Below, one piece after another: positions 1-9,245 of a stretch of DNA of 64,000 bases. The stretch covers positions 62,001 to 126,000 of the forward strand of contig CAZDWS010000002.1 in assembly GCA_964509295.1 (NCBI GenBank). The letters are read 5' to 3'. The DNA comes from JBGSQR01 sp964509295 (lineage in GTDB: Bacteria; Desulfobacterota; Desulfuromonadia; Geobacterales; Pseudopelobacteraceae). The position numbers were made by a program, and so were the translations under genes. The notes below the pieces were generated by a model. That model was not told where the DNA came from, did no database searches, and was given only the letters and a program-made list of their open reading frames with translations. Positions within the stretch are counted from its first letter, which is position 1. The number at the start of each line of letters is the position of its first letter.

Positions 1-519
1 TTTGACGCGGGGATTTTGACCATACACGGCAAGGGCAAAAAGGACCGGACCGTTCCGCTGCCTGAATTGATCATGCCACAGCTAAAGAAGCAGATTGAAT
101 TTGTGAAAAAGTTGCATGAAAAGGATCTGGCTGCCGGTTATGCCGGTGTGTTTCTGGATGATGCGGTGGAGAAGAAGTTTCCCAAGGCTCCAATAGAACT
201 GATCCATCAGTGGTTTTTTCCGCAACAGACTTTGACATTGGTGGAGGAAACAGGAGAACTCAGACGATACCACATACATGAATCGTTACTGCAAAAAGCT
301 TTGTATTCGGCCGTGCGCAAGGCATGCATTCCCAAGCGGGTAACAGCCCATACTTTCCGTCATTCATATGCCACCCACTTGTTGCAAGCCAATTATGATA
401 TTCGGACTATCCAGACCAAGCTTGGGCACTCCAGCCTGAAAACAACCATGATTTACACCCACTGCGTACCGGTCAGGACAATGAAGGAAGCCAGAAGCCC
501 GCTGGATTTCATGGACTGA
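1..519 (+). CDS. Integron-type tyrosine recombinase (integrase), 3' part
   Basis: The reading frame is open from base 1, so this is the C-terminal 172 residues of a gene that begins outside the window. The catalytic half of a tyrosine recombinase is clear: an HTFRHSYATHLL box, an LGHSS box and the nucleophile region TTMIYTH. An extra segment before the H-R box (GVFLDDAVEKKFPKAP) and the ending RSPLDF resemble the family-specific insert and C-terminus of integron integrases (IntI). Such enzymes recombine attI and attC cassette sites. The cassette array normally lies on the 5' side of intI, which is outside this window, so activity and cassettes cannot be judged. A XerC/D-like chromosomal recombinase is less likely because of the insert. 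Confidence 0.85.
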   Translation, partial: FDAGILTIHGKGKKDRTVPLPELIMPQLKKQIEFVKKLHEKDLAAGYAGVFLDDAVEKKFPKAPIELIHQWFFPQQTLTLVEETGELRRYHIHESLLQKALYSAVRKACIPKRVTAHTFRHSYATHLLQANYDIRTIQTKLGHSSLKTTMIYTHCVPVRTMKEARSPLDFMD

Positions 520-554
520 ATTTTAGTATTCATGTTGTCCCAAAAAATAAAGAA

Positions 555-575
555 GGACAGGCAATTCGCCTGTCC
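555..575 (-). terminator. Intrinsic terminator after RNase J operon
   Basis: GGACAGGC and GCCTGTCC form a perfect 8-bp stem with a 5-nt loop. Read on the minus strand the stem is followed by a T-rich run (TTCTTTATTTTTT). It lies between the convergent integrase and RNase J genes and may slow transcription from both sides, although the plus-strand T tract is weak. Confidence 0.75.
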
Positions 576-608
576 CTCTTTCGTTAAATCAATATCTGTG
601 GATAGAAA

Positions 609-2276
609 TCACATTTCCATGATCACCGGCAGAATCACCGGACGTCTTTCAATGGTCTTCTTGAAGAATCTCCTCAAACTCTGACGCACGATTTGTTTAA
701 CCTCTTCGCAGTCACAGCGCATCTCTTCGTTCAACTCATTCAACGCATCTGTCACAACACAGCGGGCGGTTTCCAGGTAATCCTGGCTCTCATCCTCAAA
801 GACAAAACCGCGCGAGACAATGTCCGGGCCGTAGATGACTGTGCCACTGGACTGGTTGATGCCGATGATGACCACGACCATGCCGTCTTCGGACAGGTGT
901 TTGCGGTCTTTCAGTACGATGTTGCCCACATCGCCGACACCTTTGCCATCGACGAAGACCCGGCCAGATTCGATTTTTTCCACAATGGCGCCGGTATCGG
1001 AGTAGAAGGAGATAACGTCGCCGTTGGTGGCCAGAATACAGCGCTCTTCCGGTATGCCGACCTTTTTTGCCAGTTCGATGTGTTTGACCAGCATGCGGTA
1101 TTCACCATGGATCGGGATGAAGAAGCGCGGCCGGACGGTGTTCAGCATCAGCTTAAGTTCTTCCTGGCTGGCGTGGCCGGAGACATGCACTTCGGAAACC
1201 TTTTCATGGAAGACCTGGGCACCGCGCCTGTAGAGGTGGTTGACCAGTTCTGAAATAGTGCGCTCGTTGCCCGGAATGACGCGTGAGGAGAGGATGACGG
1301 TGTCGTCCTTTTCCAGTTTGATCTGTTTGTGATCGTCCATGGCGATGCGGGTCAGGGCGCTGTTTGGTTCGCCCTGGCTGCCGGTGGAGATGATGCAGAC
1401 CTGCTCCGGCGGCAGGTGGTTGAGCTCTTTGATGTCCATCAGGTCGCTGTCTGAGATAGTCAGGTAGCCGAGCTGGCGGGCAATACGCACATTGGCGATC
1501 ATGGAGCGGCCATTGAGCAGGATCTTGCGACCACAGCTGATGGCCACATCTGCTACTTGCTGGACACGGTGGATGCTGCTGGAAAAGGCGGCTACGATGA
1601 TGCGCCCTTTGCACTTGGGAAATATCTCGGCAAAGGCGACACCGACTTCCTTTTCCGAGAGTGTGTAGCCTTCGCGTTCCACATTGGTGGAGTCGGACAA
1701 TAGCGCCAGCACGCCGGCCTCGCCATAGCGTGACAGGCTGGCCAGGTCGGTCAGTTCACCGTCCACCGGGGTCTGGTCGATCTTGAAGTCACCAGTATGA
1801 ATTACGACCCCTTCCGGGGTGGTTATTGCCAGGGCGCAGCCGTCAACTATGGAGTGGGCCACGCGCAGAAACTCAATGCTGAAGTTGCCCAGAGTGATGG
1901 TTTCGCGCGGCTTGACCGTAATCAGTTCAACCTGGTCATCCAGTTTGTACTCTTTCAGCTTTTCATTGACAAAGCCCAGGGTCAGGGCGGTACCGAAAAC
2001 CGGTATGTTCAGCTCCTGCAGTACAAAGGGCAGCGCCCCGATATGGTCTTCGTGGCCGTGGGTCAGGCAGATGGCCCGGACACGTTCTTTACGTTCCCGC
2101 AACCAGCTGATGTCCGGGATGACATAGTCGATGCCGAGCATGAAAGGTTCAGGAAACATCAGGCCGCAGTCCACGATGATGATGTCGTCACCGTATTCGT
2201 AGGCCATGATATTCATGCCGATTTCACCCAGGCCGCCCAGTGGTATGATTTGCAGTGGAAAATTAGATTCTGTCAT
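609..2276 (-). CDS. rnj: Ribonuclease J
   Basis: This 555-residue protein has the usual length of RNase J, a metallo-beta-lactamase/beta-CASP endo- and 5'-exoribonuclease for mRNA decay and rRNA maturation in the cytoplasm. The metal-binding HxHxDH box is at residues 73-78 (HGHEDH). The N-terminus (IIPLGGLGEIGMN) and C-terminus (RRPVILPVIMEM) are typical of the family. It is the last gene of a minus-strand run plsC, small membrane protein, TPR-like membrane protein, rnj, with only two bases separating it from the previous stop. A terminator follows at 555-575. Only one rnj is present in the window. Confidence 0.96.
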   Translation of the reverse strand: MTESNFPLQIIPLGGLGEIGMNIMAYEYGDDIIIVDCGLMFPEPFMLGIDYVIPDISWLRERKERVRAICLTHGHEDHIGALPFVLQELNIPVFGTALTLGFVNEKLKEYKLDDQVELITVKPRETITLGNFSIEFLRVAHSIVDGCALAITTPEGVVIHTGDFKIDQTPVDGELTDLASLSRYGEAGVLALLSDSTNVEREGYTLSEKEVGVAFAEIFPKCKGRIIVAAFSSSIHRVQQVADVAISCGRKILLNGRSMIANVRIARQLGYLTISDSDLMDIKELNHLPPEQVCIISTGSQGEPNSALTRIAMDDHKQIKLEKDDTVILSSRVIPGNERTISELVNHLYRRGAQVFHEKVSEVHVSGHASQEELKLMLNTVRPRFFIPIHGEYRMLVKHIELAKKVGIPEERCILATNGDVISFYSDTGAIVEKIESGRVFVDGKGVGDVGNIVLKDRKHLSEDGMVVVIIGINQSSGTVIYGPDIVSRGFVFEDESQDYLETARCVVTDALNELNEEMRCDCEEVKQIVRQSLRRFFKKTIERRPVILPVIMEM

Positions 2277-2278
2277 AG

Positions 2279-2680
2279 TTATCTTTCGTTTTGCAGCGGG
2301 ACCAGCTCGCTGATTCTTTTATCGCAGCGTGCGATCCAGTCCAGTCCGGGACTTTTCAGCCATTTAACAGAATAAAAAGAGCTGCGCAGGGCTCGGTAGG
2401 CGATCAGGGCGCGCTTGATATCACCTTTACGCTCGCTTTGTACGGCTATGATCCAGAGCTGCTGGGCAGCCTGCTCAATTTTGGGATTGTTGGGGATGTA
2501 CATGTGTATGGCGGCTTCATAACCGGCAACAGCACCCACATAATCACCATTGATAAATGCTTTTTCGCCGGCGGCAAACTGCGTCTGCAGACGCCACCAG
2601 GTACTGGCAAAAAACAGCAGCAACATCAGCACAATCAGTATGGTTCCGTTAAGCAGTATTTTGATAAGGTGGTTATTCAT
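2279..2680 (-). CDS. Membrane-anchored TPR-like hypothetical protein
   Basis: This 133-residue protein is not assigned to a named family. Residues about 7-28 form one hydrophobic helix (ILLNGTILIVLMLLLFFAS), so the rest is probably held at the membrane surface. The soluble part has helix-turn-helix character like tetratricopeptide repeats (GEKAFINGDYVGAVAGYEAAI, then RKGDIKRALIAYRAL). It sits between a 61-residue membrane protein and rnj with gaps of 2-3 bases, so it is surely co-transcribed and probably co-translated. A scaffold role is possible but is only inferred from the fold. Confidence 0.8.
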   Translation of the reverse strand: MNNHLIKILLNGTILIVLMLLLFFASTWWRLQTQFAAGEKAFINGDYVGAVAGYEAAIHMYIPNNPKIEQAAQQLWIIAVQSERKGDIKRALIAYRALRSSFYSVKWLKSPGLDWIARCDKRISELVPLQNER

Positions 2681-2683
2681 TGA

Positions 2684-2869
2684 TTACCTGAAAAAATCCG
2701 GGATGATGGTCAACAGCGTACCTAGCAGCATGATTACCAGGCCGGAAAGGGCGCCCAGCGCGGCACAGATGTCCAGTGGTCGTCGTAGTGTGTGGGCGGC
2801 AGGCAGGGCCCAGATCATGGCAGCCAGACCGATTATGATCAACGGTATGAATTTAAGGCCGGCATACAT
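2684..2869 (-). CDS. Small two-helix membrane protein
   Basis: This 61-residue protein consists almost wholly of two hydrophobic segments (about residues 5-25 and 35-57) joined by a short basic turn (TLRRPLD). Its start codon directly follows the plsC stop codon and it is three bases ahead of the next gene, so it is part of the plsC-rnj operon. I recognise no family and propose no function. The tight packing and coherent membrane topology argue that it is real. Confidence 0.7.
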   Translation of the reverse strand: MYAGLKFIPLIIIGLAAMIWALPAAHTLRRPLDICAALGALSGLVIMLLGTLLTIIPDFFR

Positions 2870-3574
2870 TTAACTCTCCAGTGCCGATGCTATGGCGCTT
2901 TCCACTTTGGTCATCAATATTGATTCGGCTTCACTTCTGGAGACACCTGTGGCCGGCATGACCGGCGGGTGCAGCGTGACTGAAATAGTACCGCGATAAA
3001 GCCTTTTTCGTCCGGCAGGATTGATTCTGCCACTGCCGTTGATAGTGACCGGAATAACCGGTACGCCGGCTTTCTGTGCCAGCATGAAACCACCCCGTTT
3101 GAAGGGGAGCAGCTGCAGGTTACGGGTACGAGTTCCTTCCGGAAACAGGACGACGCTTTTGCCTGAACGGATAACTGAAGCAGCGAATTCCATGCTCTTC
3201 AATGCTTTGCGCCCGTCGCTGCGATCAAGTGGAATATAGCCGCCGCGCCGCATGGAGGCACCGAATATGGGGACATCAAACAGTTCTTTTTTCGCAATCC
3301 AGTGAATCTGTCGCGGTATGTTGGCCAGCATGGTCAGGATGTCGAAATTACTCTGATGATTGCTCATGAAGATGACCGGCCCGGGCGGAATATTTTCCAG
3401 GCCGCGCATTTCTACCCTGACACCGGCCATGCCCAGTGACAGCCTTGCCCAGAGACGGGCATGAAAAGCATAGGCTTTGCCGGTGGAGTCAAAAAAAGTG
3501 CTCAACAGGGCACTGGCAGCAAATAATAGTGTCAGCGGAATAAATACCGCCAGAAAAAGATATGCGCGTAACAT
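2870..3574 (-). CDS. plsC: 1-acyl-sn-glycerol-3-phosphate acyltransferase
   Basis: This 234-residue member of the PlsC/LPLAT family transfers an acyl chain to lysophosphatidate, giving phosphatidate for membrane lipid synthesis. The catalytic HX4D box is at residues 73-78 (HQSNFD) and the substrate-binding FPEGTR box at 144-149. An N-terminal hydrophobic helix (residues 4-26) anchors it in the inner membrane. It is the first gene of the minus-strand operon ending in rnj. An AGGAG ribosome-binding site lies a few bases upstream of the ATG, and a promoter candidate lies at 3601-3629. The specific lysolipid substrate is inferred from the family. Confidence 0.92.
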   Translation of the reverse strand: MLRAYLFLAVFIPLTLLFAASALLSTFFDSTGKAYAFHARLWARLSLGMAGVRVEMRGLENIPPGPVIFMSNHQSNFDILTMLANIPRQIHWIAKKELFDVPIFGASMRRGGYIPLDRSDGRKALKSMEFAASVIRSGKSVVLFPEGTRTRNLQLLPFKRGGFMLAQKAGVPVIPVTINGSGRINPAGRKRLYRGTISVTLHPPVMPATGVSRSEAESILMTKVESAIASALES

Positions 3575-3600
3575 TACTAACTCCTGTATATTGACCGTAC

Positions 3601-3629
3601 AATTTACTTTTTTAGAAACCTTGAGTCAA
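3601..3629 (-). promoter_or_regulatory. Candidate sigma-70 promoter for plsC operon
   Basis: On the minus strand, TTGACT and TAAATT are separated by exactly 17 bases. The predicted start would be about 20 bases before the plsC ATG. The -10 box matches consensus at four of six positions, so this is a candidate only. Confidence 0.45.
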
Positions 3630-3807
3630 ACTAAATATCTCGGCAAAAATGCTTGAATCTGTGTATGGAATCTGGTTTTTGTGGTATTTATTTTAAATAA
3701 GCAGGTTACTAGACTGAAGTCTGATGGGAATGTCGGAATCGTGATTGAATTATTGTTTTTACTTCAGCCTTATACCTTCAGCCTATTTGCTGTTAAGGAG
3801 TAACAAT

Positions 3808-5109
3808 ATGGCCATCCCTGAAACAGAAAACAATGCATTTATCGCCGCTGCGTCCTGGTTGGTTTCGCCTGAATCCGAGCCTGTTTCCGGTGGCGCGTTA
3901 TTGATTCGGGATGGAGTTATAGCTGCGGTTGCAACGCTGGCCGAACTTAAAAGCGCCTATGACGTCCCGGTTGCGGAATATCCGGGATGGGCCATTCTGC
4001 CCGGTTTCGTCAATACCCATACGCATCTGGAATTGACCCACTATCCCTCCTGGCGCCTCAAGGCCAATATGGATTACCACCCGCGCCGTTTTGTGGACTG
4101 GATTATACAGCTGATCAAAATTAAGCGTCCATTGAGTGTCGAGGATTACCGGTCCTCGGTTTTTGAGGGTGCGCGTATCTGTCTGGAGTCAGGTACGACT
4201 ACAATTGGAGAAATAGTCAGCAATCCTGCTGTTTCCGATTGTTACGGTAAGTCCTGTATTTCCGGACGACTATTTTATGAGGTGCTGGGTCAGGATCCGA
4301 CCAGGTTCAACGGTATGCTCAGCAAGGCGGTTGAGTATGCTGTTAACTGCACACCTGAAAATTTCTCTGCCGGGCTTTCTCCTCATGCACCCTATACCAT
4401 TGCCGATACAAATTATCAGCTAATCAAATCGGTCAGCCAGTCAGCCCTGTTCCCTTTGGCCATTCATCTTTCCGAATCCCGGGAAGAAACGGATTTTGTA
4501 TTTGATTCCAGCGGGCAGATTGCGGAAATTTTTTATCCCTATGTTTCCTGGGAAAAATATCTGATGTCTCCACGGAAATGCAGCTCGACAGCTTTGCTGG
4601 ATGGAGAAGGGCTGTTAACAAAAGGTACACTGGCTATCCATTGCGTGCATGTTACCCGTGCCGACGCTGAAATTCTTAAGAACAGAGGTGTCAATGTGTC
4701 ACTCTGTCCACGCAGCAACGAGCGTTTGAATGTGGGCAAGGCGCCGGTCAGTCTGCTGAAAAAGTTTGGTATACCACTTTCATTGGGGACCGATTCCCTG
4801 GCAAGTAATGATTCCCTTTCCATGTGGGATGAAATGCGTTTTGCGCTGGAAGCCTATGCCGGCGTACTGAGTCCGACGGAGTTATTAAGCATGGTAACCA
4901 TTGGCGGTGCTTCTGCTCTGGGAATGGGCGACAGTGTCGGGGCAATTGAGGTTGGTAAACGGGCAAATTTCCAGGTTGTCTCAGGTTTTGGAGAAGTAGG
5001 TTCGGCGGAAAAACTGGTGGAACAGATTGTTTTGCGGGCCAAGGTGGAAGAGGTTTATGTTGGGGGCGTCCGGGTAATGCCGTTCGGGGTTCGTAGTTCA
5101 AGGTTTTAA
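3808..5109 (+). CDS. Metal-dependent amidohydrolase (deaminase-like)
   Basis: This 433-residue protein belongs to the amidohydrolase superfamily, in the branch holding S-adenosylhomocysteine, methylthioadenosine and aminodeoxyfutalosine deaminases. The metal ligands are visible: HxH at residues 71-73 (THTHLE), then HAPYT, HLSES, a later HC and the Asp of GTDSLASND. The start at 3808 is chosen because AAGGAG lies seven bases upstream; an in-frame ATG at 3745 lacks one. A role in the futalosine menaquinone pathway is plausible for this group but is not shown here. The last codons (GVRSSRF-stop) are encoded by a heptamer repeat beginning at 5082, so the original C-terminus may have been altered. 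Confidence 0.85.
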   Translation: MAIPETENNAFIAAASWLVSPESEPVSGGALLIRDGVIAAVATLAELKSAYDVPVAEYPGWAILPGFVNTHTHLELTHYPSWRLKANMDYHPRRFVDWIIQLIKIKRPLSVEDYRSSVFEGARICLESGTTTIGEIVSNPAVSDCYGKSCISGRLFYEVLGQDPTRFNGMLSKAVEYAVNCTPENFSAGLSPHAPYTIADTNYQLIKSVSQSALFPLAIHLSESREETDFVFDSSGQIAEIFYPYVSWEKYLMSPRKCSSTALLDGEGLLTKGTLAIHCVHVTRADAEILKNRGVNVSLCPRSNERLNVGKAPVSLLKKFGIPLSLGTDSLASNDSLSMWDEMRFALEAYAGVLSPTELLSMVTIGGASALGMGDSVGAIEVGKRANFQVVSGFGEVGSAEKLVEQIVLRAKVEEVYVGGVRVMPFGVRSSRF

Positions 5110-5130
5110 CCACGAACCACGAACCCCGAA
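5082..5130 (+). repeat. Heptamer inverted repeat, copy 1 (7 units)
   Basis: Seven in-register heptamers occur here: GTTC-type units (GTTCGGG, GTTCGTA, GTTCAAG), a palindromic centre (GGTTTTAACC) and complementary GAAC-type units (CCACGAA twice, CCCCGAA). The two arms pair into one long imperfect hairpin. It covers the end and stop codon of the amidohydrolase gene and lies six bases before the convergent response-regulator stop. Related copies are at 26630-26743 and 40697-40773. Confidence 0.9.
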
Positions 5131-5135
5131 CAGAA

Positions 5136-6209
5136 TCAATTCTGATTCGAATCAAATATTTCCGCGAAAATATGTTTGATGTCGTTGAAAGCCGTCAATA
5201 GGCTGGGATCGAAGTGGTGCGGCATGGTTCGCCCGTCACCGTTCAGAATGATATCACAGGCCTTGGCATGGTCAAAGGCAGGTTTGTAGACCCGGCTGTT
5301 GCGCAGGGCATCATACTGGTCGGCCAGCATGACAATCCTTCCTTCCATGGGAATCTCTTCACCAACAAAACCATGGGGATAACCCTTGCCGTCCCAGCGT
5401 TCGTGATGACAGGCTGCGATTGTGGCGCCCATCTGCAGCATGGCGTGGGAGGAACCGCGCAGGATCTTCTCGCCGATGGTTGTGTGCTGTTTGATGATGT
5501 TGAATTCATCCTGCGAAAGGGGAGCCGGTTTCAGTAGAATTGAGTCCGGAATACCGATCTTGCCCACATCATGCATGGCGGCGGCAACGGAGATGTTTTC
5601 AATAAAATCATCCGGCATGCCGAGATGGATGGATATGTTTTTTGCGTACATGCCGATTCTGGAGATGTGCAGACCGGTATCCTCATCCCTTAGTTCGGCG
5701 GCGGAGGTCAGGCGTTCAATGATTTCCCGGCTCATGTTGGTCAGCTTTTTCAGCGCTTCATTCAATTCTGTTGTCCGTTGCCGGACGGTCAGCTCCAGAT
5801 CCTTTTTGTAGTTCTTTTCGATGTTGGTCAACCGCTTGTAATTGATCCCTTTTTCAATGGCATGTATCAGGTAGGGTGGACGATAGGGCTTGATGATAAA
5901 GTCGAAGGCACCCATCTGGATGGCTTGAACAGCTGTGTCCAGATCAGCGTAGGCGGTCATTAGCAGAACCGGAGTATCCCGGTCGAGAAACCGGATTTTT
6001 TCCAGCAATTCGATGCCGGTGATACCGGGCATATTGACATCGGTCAGGACCAGATCGACCGGTTCACTGACAAATCTTTTGATGGCGTCATGGCCACTGC
6101 TGAATGCGCTGACTGAAAAGCCATGGTCGCGCAGGAGTGTTGTTACGCTGTCAAGTACATAGCGGTCATCATCGACTACAAATATGTTGCCTTTTTTTTC
6201 AGGTTTCAT
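5136..6209 (-). CDS. Response regulator with HD-GYP output domain
   Basis: This 357-residue protein has a receiver domain (residues about 8-125; acidic DDD at 13-15, phosphoacceptor Asp57, Lys107), a coiled-coil linker (about 125-165) and an HD-GYP domain (HD at 213-214, HHERWDGKGYP at about 268-278). HD-GYP domains with intact motifs hydrolyse cyclic di-GMP, so phosphorylation probably sets c-di-GMP breakdown. The gene overlaps the end of the upstream sensor kinase by 11 bases, so they form an operon and almost certainly a cognate pair. It ends six bases from the heptamer repeat. Confidence 0.94.
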   Translation of the reverse strand: MKPEKKGNIFVVDDDRYVLDSVTTLLRDHGFSVSAFSSGHDAIKRFVSEPVDLVLTDVNMPGITGIELLEKIRFLDRDTPVLLMTAYADLDTAVQAIQMGAFDFIIKPYRPPYLIHAIEKGINYKRLTNIEKNYKKDLELTVRQRTTELNEALKKLTNMSREIIERLTSAAELRDEDTGLHISRIGMYAKNISIHLGMPDDFIENISVAAAMHDVGKIGIPDSILLKPAPLSQDEFNIIKQHTTIGEKILRGSSHAMLQMGATIAACHHERWDGKGYPHGFVGEEIPMEGRIVMLADQYDALRNSRVYKPAFDHAKACDIILNGDGRTMPHHFDPSLLTAFNDIKHIFAEIFDSNQN

Positions 6210-9075
6210 TTCCCATAATCTCCCTGATTTTCATAAGCAATTCCTTGGGCATGTACGGTTTGGCAAGGAAGTGGATGTTGTTACTGCCGATCAGCTCTTT
6301 CTCAATGGTCTCAGCTGGGTATCCACTGCAGAAAAGAACATTGATACCCGGTTTGATGGTCTGCATCGCTTTGTAAGTTTCTACTCCGCCCATGCCGGGC
6401 ATGATCACATCCAGTATGGCAAGGCTGATATTCTGGTACTTGTCTCTAAACAGTTCCAAAGCTTCAAGGCCATCCTTGGCGGCAATTATGGAATAGCCGA
6501 ACTCTTCCAGCAGTTCTGTATAAAGTGAACGCATTGAATCGTCATCTTCGGCAAGCAGGATCATTTCACTGCCACCTGTATAGGTGCTTTCCGGTTCCAT
6601 AGATTCAAAACGCTCATTATCTGAAGTGGTAAAGGGCAGATAAATGTTGAATGTTGCTCCCTTGCCCGGTGTGCTGGTGCAGGAAATATAGCCGTTATGT
6701 TTTTTGATTATGCCGTAAATGATTGATAAGCCGAGACCTGTGCCTTTGCCGGTTTCTTTGGTTGTGTAAAACGGGTCAAAGATTCGTTTGATTGTCTCAT
6801 CATCCATTCCTTCTCCAGTATCTGTGACGGAGAGAAGCGCGAATATGCCCGGAGTTCCAAAACCCTGTTCATGGATGAATTCATCGTCAATTTTGATCGC
6901 TTCGGTTTTGATGACAATGGAACCGCCATCCGGCATGGCATCCCGTGAATTGGTAACCAGATTCATCAGAACCTGTTCGATCTGGACGCTGTCCACCAGA
7001 ACTGGCAGCGTGTCTACGTCAAGTATGCTGATCAGTTTTATGTCCTCGCCAATCAGGCGCAAGAGCAGTTTTTTGATCCGCTCGATGATGTCGTTCAGGT
7101 TGATGTTAGTCAGATTAGTGTCCTGTTTCCGGCTAAAGGCCAGAAGTCCCTGAGTCAGGCTGGAACCGCGTTCGGCAGCGGAAAGGATGTGTACGGCGGT
7201 CTCTTTCAGCGGGCTGCCGGAGGGAAGTTTCATCTGCATTATGCTGGCATAGCCGATAATGGCGGTGAGGATGTTGTTAAAATCGTGTGCAATGCCGCCT
7301 GCCAGCTGGCCGATGGCCTCCATTTTCTGCGAATGGCGCAACTGGTTTTCCAGGGTTTTGCGGTCGTCGATATCCTCTTTGATAGCAATGAAGTTGGTGA
7401 TGACGTTGCCTTTGTCTCTGATGGGAGATATTTGTGCCAGTTCCCAGTATACGTCGCCATTTTTCTTTGTATTGCGGAATTCACCATGCCACACATTGCC
7501 GGCCATCAGGGTGTTCCACATTTTTTTGTATTCCGCATCACTGGTAAAGCCTGATTTCAGAATGCGCGGGTTTTGTCCAAGCAATTCATTACTGGTATAG
7601 CCGGTAACTTCGGCAAAATGGGGATTGACGTATTCGATGTTGCCCCGGATGTCGGTAATGATGATCGAAACCGGGCTTTGTTCAACCGCGTATGTCAGTT
7701 TGTGCAGGGAAATTTCGGCCTTTTTGCGCTCCATCAGCTCTTTCTGCGCCGATTCATAGAGGCGGGCGTTATCAATTGCTATGGAGGCCAGTTCGGCAAA
7801 TTTCTGCATGGTTTCAATTTTATCGTTGTCAAACTCCTGCTGCTCGTCAAGATAGGCCAGGCCAATAACGCCCGTTGTCCTGCCTGCCGAGGTTAGCGGT
7901 ATTCCAAAGGTTGCCTTGATTTTTTCATATCCAGGATGTTTGAAGCCTTTTTCCCAGGTGCTGTAATCTTTGGTAACAAATGGTTTGCCGGTCTCCCAGA
8001 CATGACCGCCGATTCCCTGGCCACGTTTCAGGGGCGGAACATCCAGTTTTTCGTAATACCCGTTTTTGACCTGCAGGATCATTTCAGTTTTGCTGCTGTT
8101 TAAAAGATAAATAAAACCATGCTCTGTGTTCATTAATTTTGCGGCCCTGGTAACAATGTCTTTGAGCAGGTTGTTGACGTCAAGGCGTCCGATAACACCC
8201 AGAGCGGTCTCATGCACGGCCAGCAGGTAATCGTTCTGGCGGTTTAGTTTTTCTTCACTGGTTTGCAGTGCCATCATGCTTTTTTTGATAACAGTAACAT
8301 CATCGAAGCTGCCACGCGTTCCCTTGAAAACGGACTTGTCGTCATAAACCGGTTTGCAAACGTGATTTACCCAGACAGTTGAGCCATCCCGGGCGATGAT
8401 TGCCAGTTGGATCGGGTCGAGGATCTCGCTCTTTCCTTCATAGTTTTTGTGTTGGTCCCATAGTTGGCGAAAGTCCGGATGAATGATACGGTCCAGCAGT
8501 TCTGCATCCCGGTAAAACTCTTCGTCGGTATAGCCGGTTATGCGTTCACAAGATGGAGTAATGTACAGTATGGTTTTCCTGTCAGGGTTCAGCCAGAAAC
8601 ATAGATCCGTTGAGAACTCCGTAACTGTTCGGAATATCTGTTCTCGTTTTTCAATTTCTTCCTGGTCCCGATCCAGTTGATTGATCAGTTTGTTGAATGC
8701 GTTTCCAAGGATTGCAACCTCTTTGACTGTGCTTCCGCAAAATAGTCTGTCACTGCCGGTTTTTGAAGGCAGCTGCTCAATGTGCTCTTTGAAATCAATC
8801 AGAGGTTTGGTGATTTGTCCCCAAAAGTGTCGTATGACCAGAAAGACAAAGATGATTGTGGGAATGATGGCGATTACAAAAGCCAGCCGCAGTTTGTTAA
8901 TCAGTTCGTAGGATTCTGCGGAGGGAATGCTGCTGTCCAGAAGCGTATTGCTGAAAAAGTCGAGAGGAAAATACAGCAGGGTAATGATAATCAGGCAGAC
9001 ACCCAGCGACAGGTTAAGTGCTGAAATGGCAACCGGCGGTGATTTTATTGGCTTTTGCATGGGGTGTCCCGACAT
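6199..9075 (-). CDS. Hybrid sensor histidine kinase (PAS-GAF-PAS-HK-REC)
   Basis: This protein of about 958 residues has two N-terminal membrane helices flanking a short external loop, a HAMP-like linker, a PAS domain (about 150-275), a GAF domain (about 290-440), a second PAS (about 460-580), a HisKA box (GGIAHDFNNIL), an ATPase domain with N and G boxes (NLVTNSRDAMPDGG, DTGEGM, GTGLGL) and a C-terminal receiver with Asp in LAILDVIMPG. The HDFNN type of H-box is common in PAS kinases. Start is uncertain: ATG at 9075, TTG at 9084 or ATG at 9060, none with a strong ribosome-binding site. It feeds the overlapping HD-GYP regulator downstream. Confidence 0.93.
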   Translation of the reverse strand: MSGHPMQKPIKSPPVAISALNLSLGVCLIIITLLYFPLDFFSNTLLDSSIPSAESYELINKLRLAFVIAIIPTIIFVFLVIRHFWGQITKPLIDFKEHIEQLPSKTGSDRLFCGSTVKEVAILGNAFNKLINQLDRDQEEIEKREQIFRTVTEFSTDLCFWLNPDRKTILYITPSCERITGYTDEEFYRDAELLDRIIHPDFRQLWDQHKNYEGKSEILDPIQLAIIARDGSTVWVNHVCKPVYDDKSVFKGTRGSFDDVTVIKKSMMALQTSEEKLNRQNDYLLAVHETALGVIGRLDVNNLLKDIVTRAAKLMNTEHGFIYLLNSSKTEMILQVKNGYYEKLDVPPLKRGQGIGGHVWETGKPFVTKDYSTWEKGFKHPGYEKIKATFGIPLTSAGRTTGVIGLAYLDEQQEFDNDKIETMQKFAELASIAIDNARLYESAQKELMERKKAEISLHKLTYAVEQSPVSIIITDIRGNIEYVNPHFAEVTGYTSNELLGQNPRILKSGFTSDAEYKKMWNTLMAGNVWHGEFRNTKKNGDVYWELAQISPIRDKGNVITNFIAIKEDIDDRKTLENQLRHSQKMEAIGQLAGGIAHDFNNILTAIIGYASIMQMKLPSGSPLKETAVHILSAAERGSSLTQGLLAFSRKQDTNLTNINLNDIIERIKKLLLRLIGEDIKLISILDVDTLPVLVDSVQIEQVLMNLVTNSRDAMPDGGSIVIKTEAIKIDDEFIHEQGFGTPGIFALLSVTDTGEGMDDETIKRIFDPFYTTKETGKGTGLGLSIIYGIIKKHNGYISCTSTPGKGATFNIYLPFTTSDNERFESMEPESTYTGGSEMILLAEDDDSMRSLYTELLEEFGYSIIAAKDGLEALELFRDKYQNISLAILDVIMPGMGGVETYKAMQTIKPGINVLFCSGYPAETIEKELIGSNNIHFLAKPYMPKELLMKIREIMGNET

Positions 9076-9245
9076 GATAGTCAAAGTTATATTTGAAGCA
9101 CTATATCATAAATCTGGGAGACAAAAAGCCCATTTTGATTTTAATCTTACAATCTGTGAGAGTGGCTGTAAGGTTACATTTCCGTTTTACATAACTGTCT
9201 CCATGGTCTATGATAAACAATTATTTTTTTAAAGGAATACTACGC

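Noticed and set aside
520..608. attI or attC site next to the integrase 3' end
   Set aside because: Only a normal terminator hairpin is present; integron att sites would be on the 5' side outside the window.
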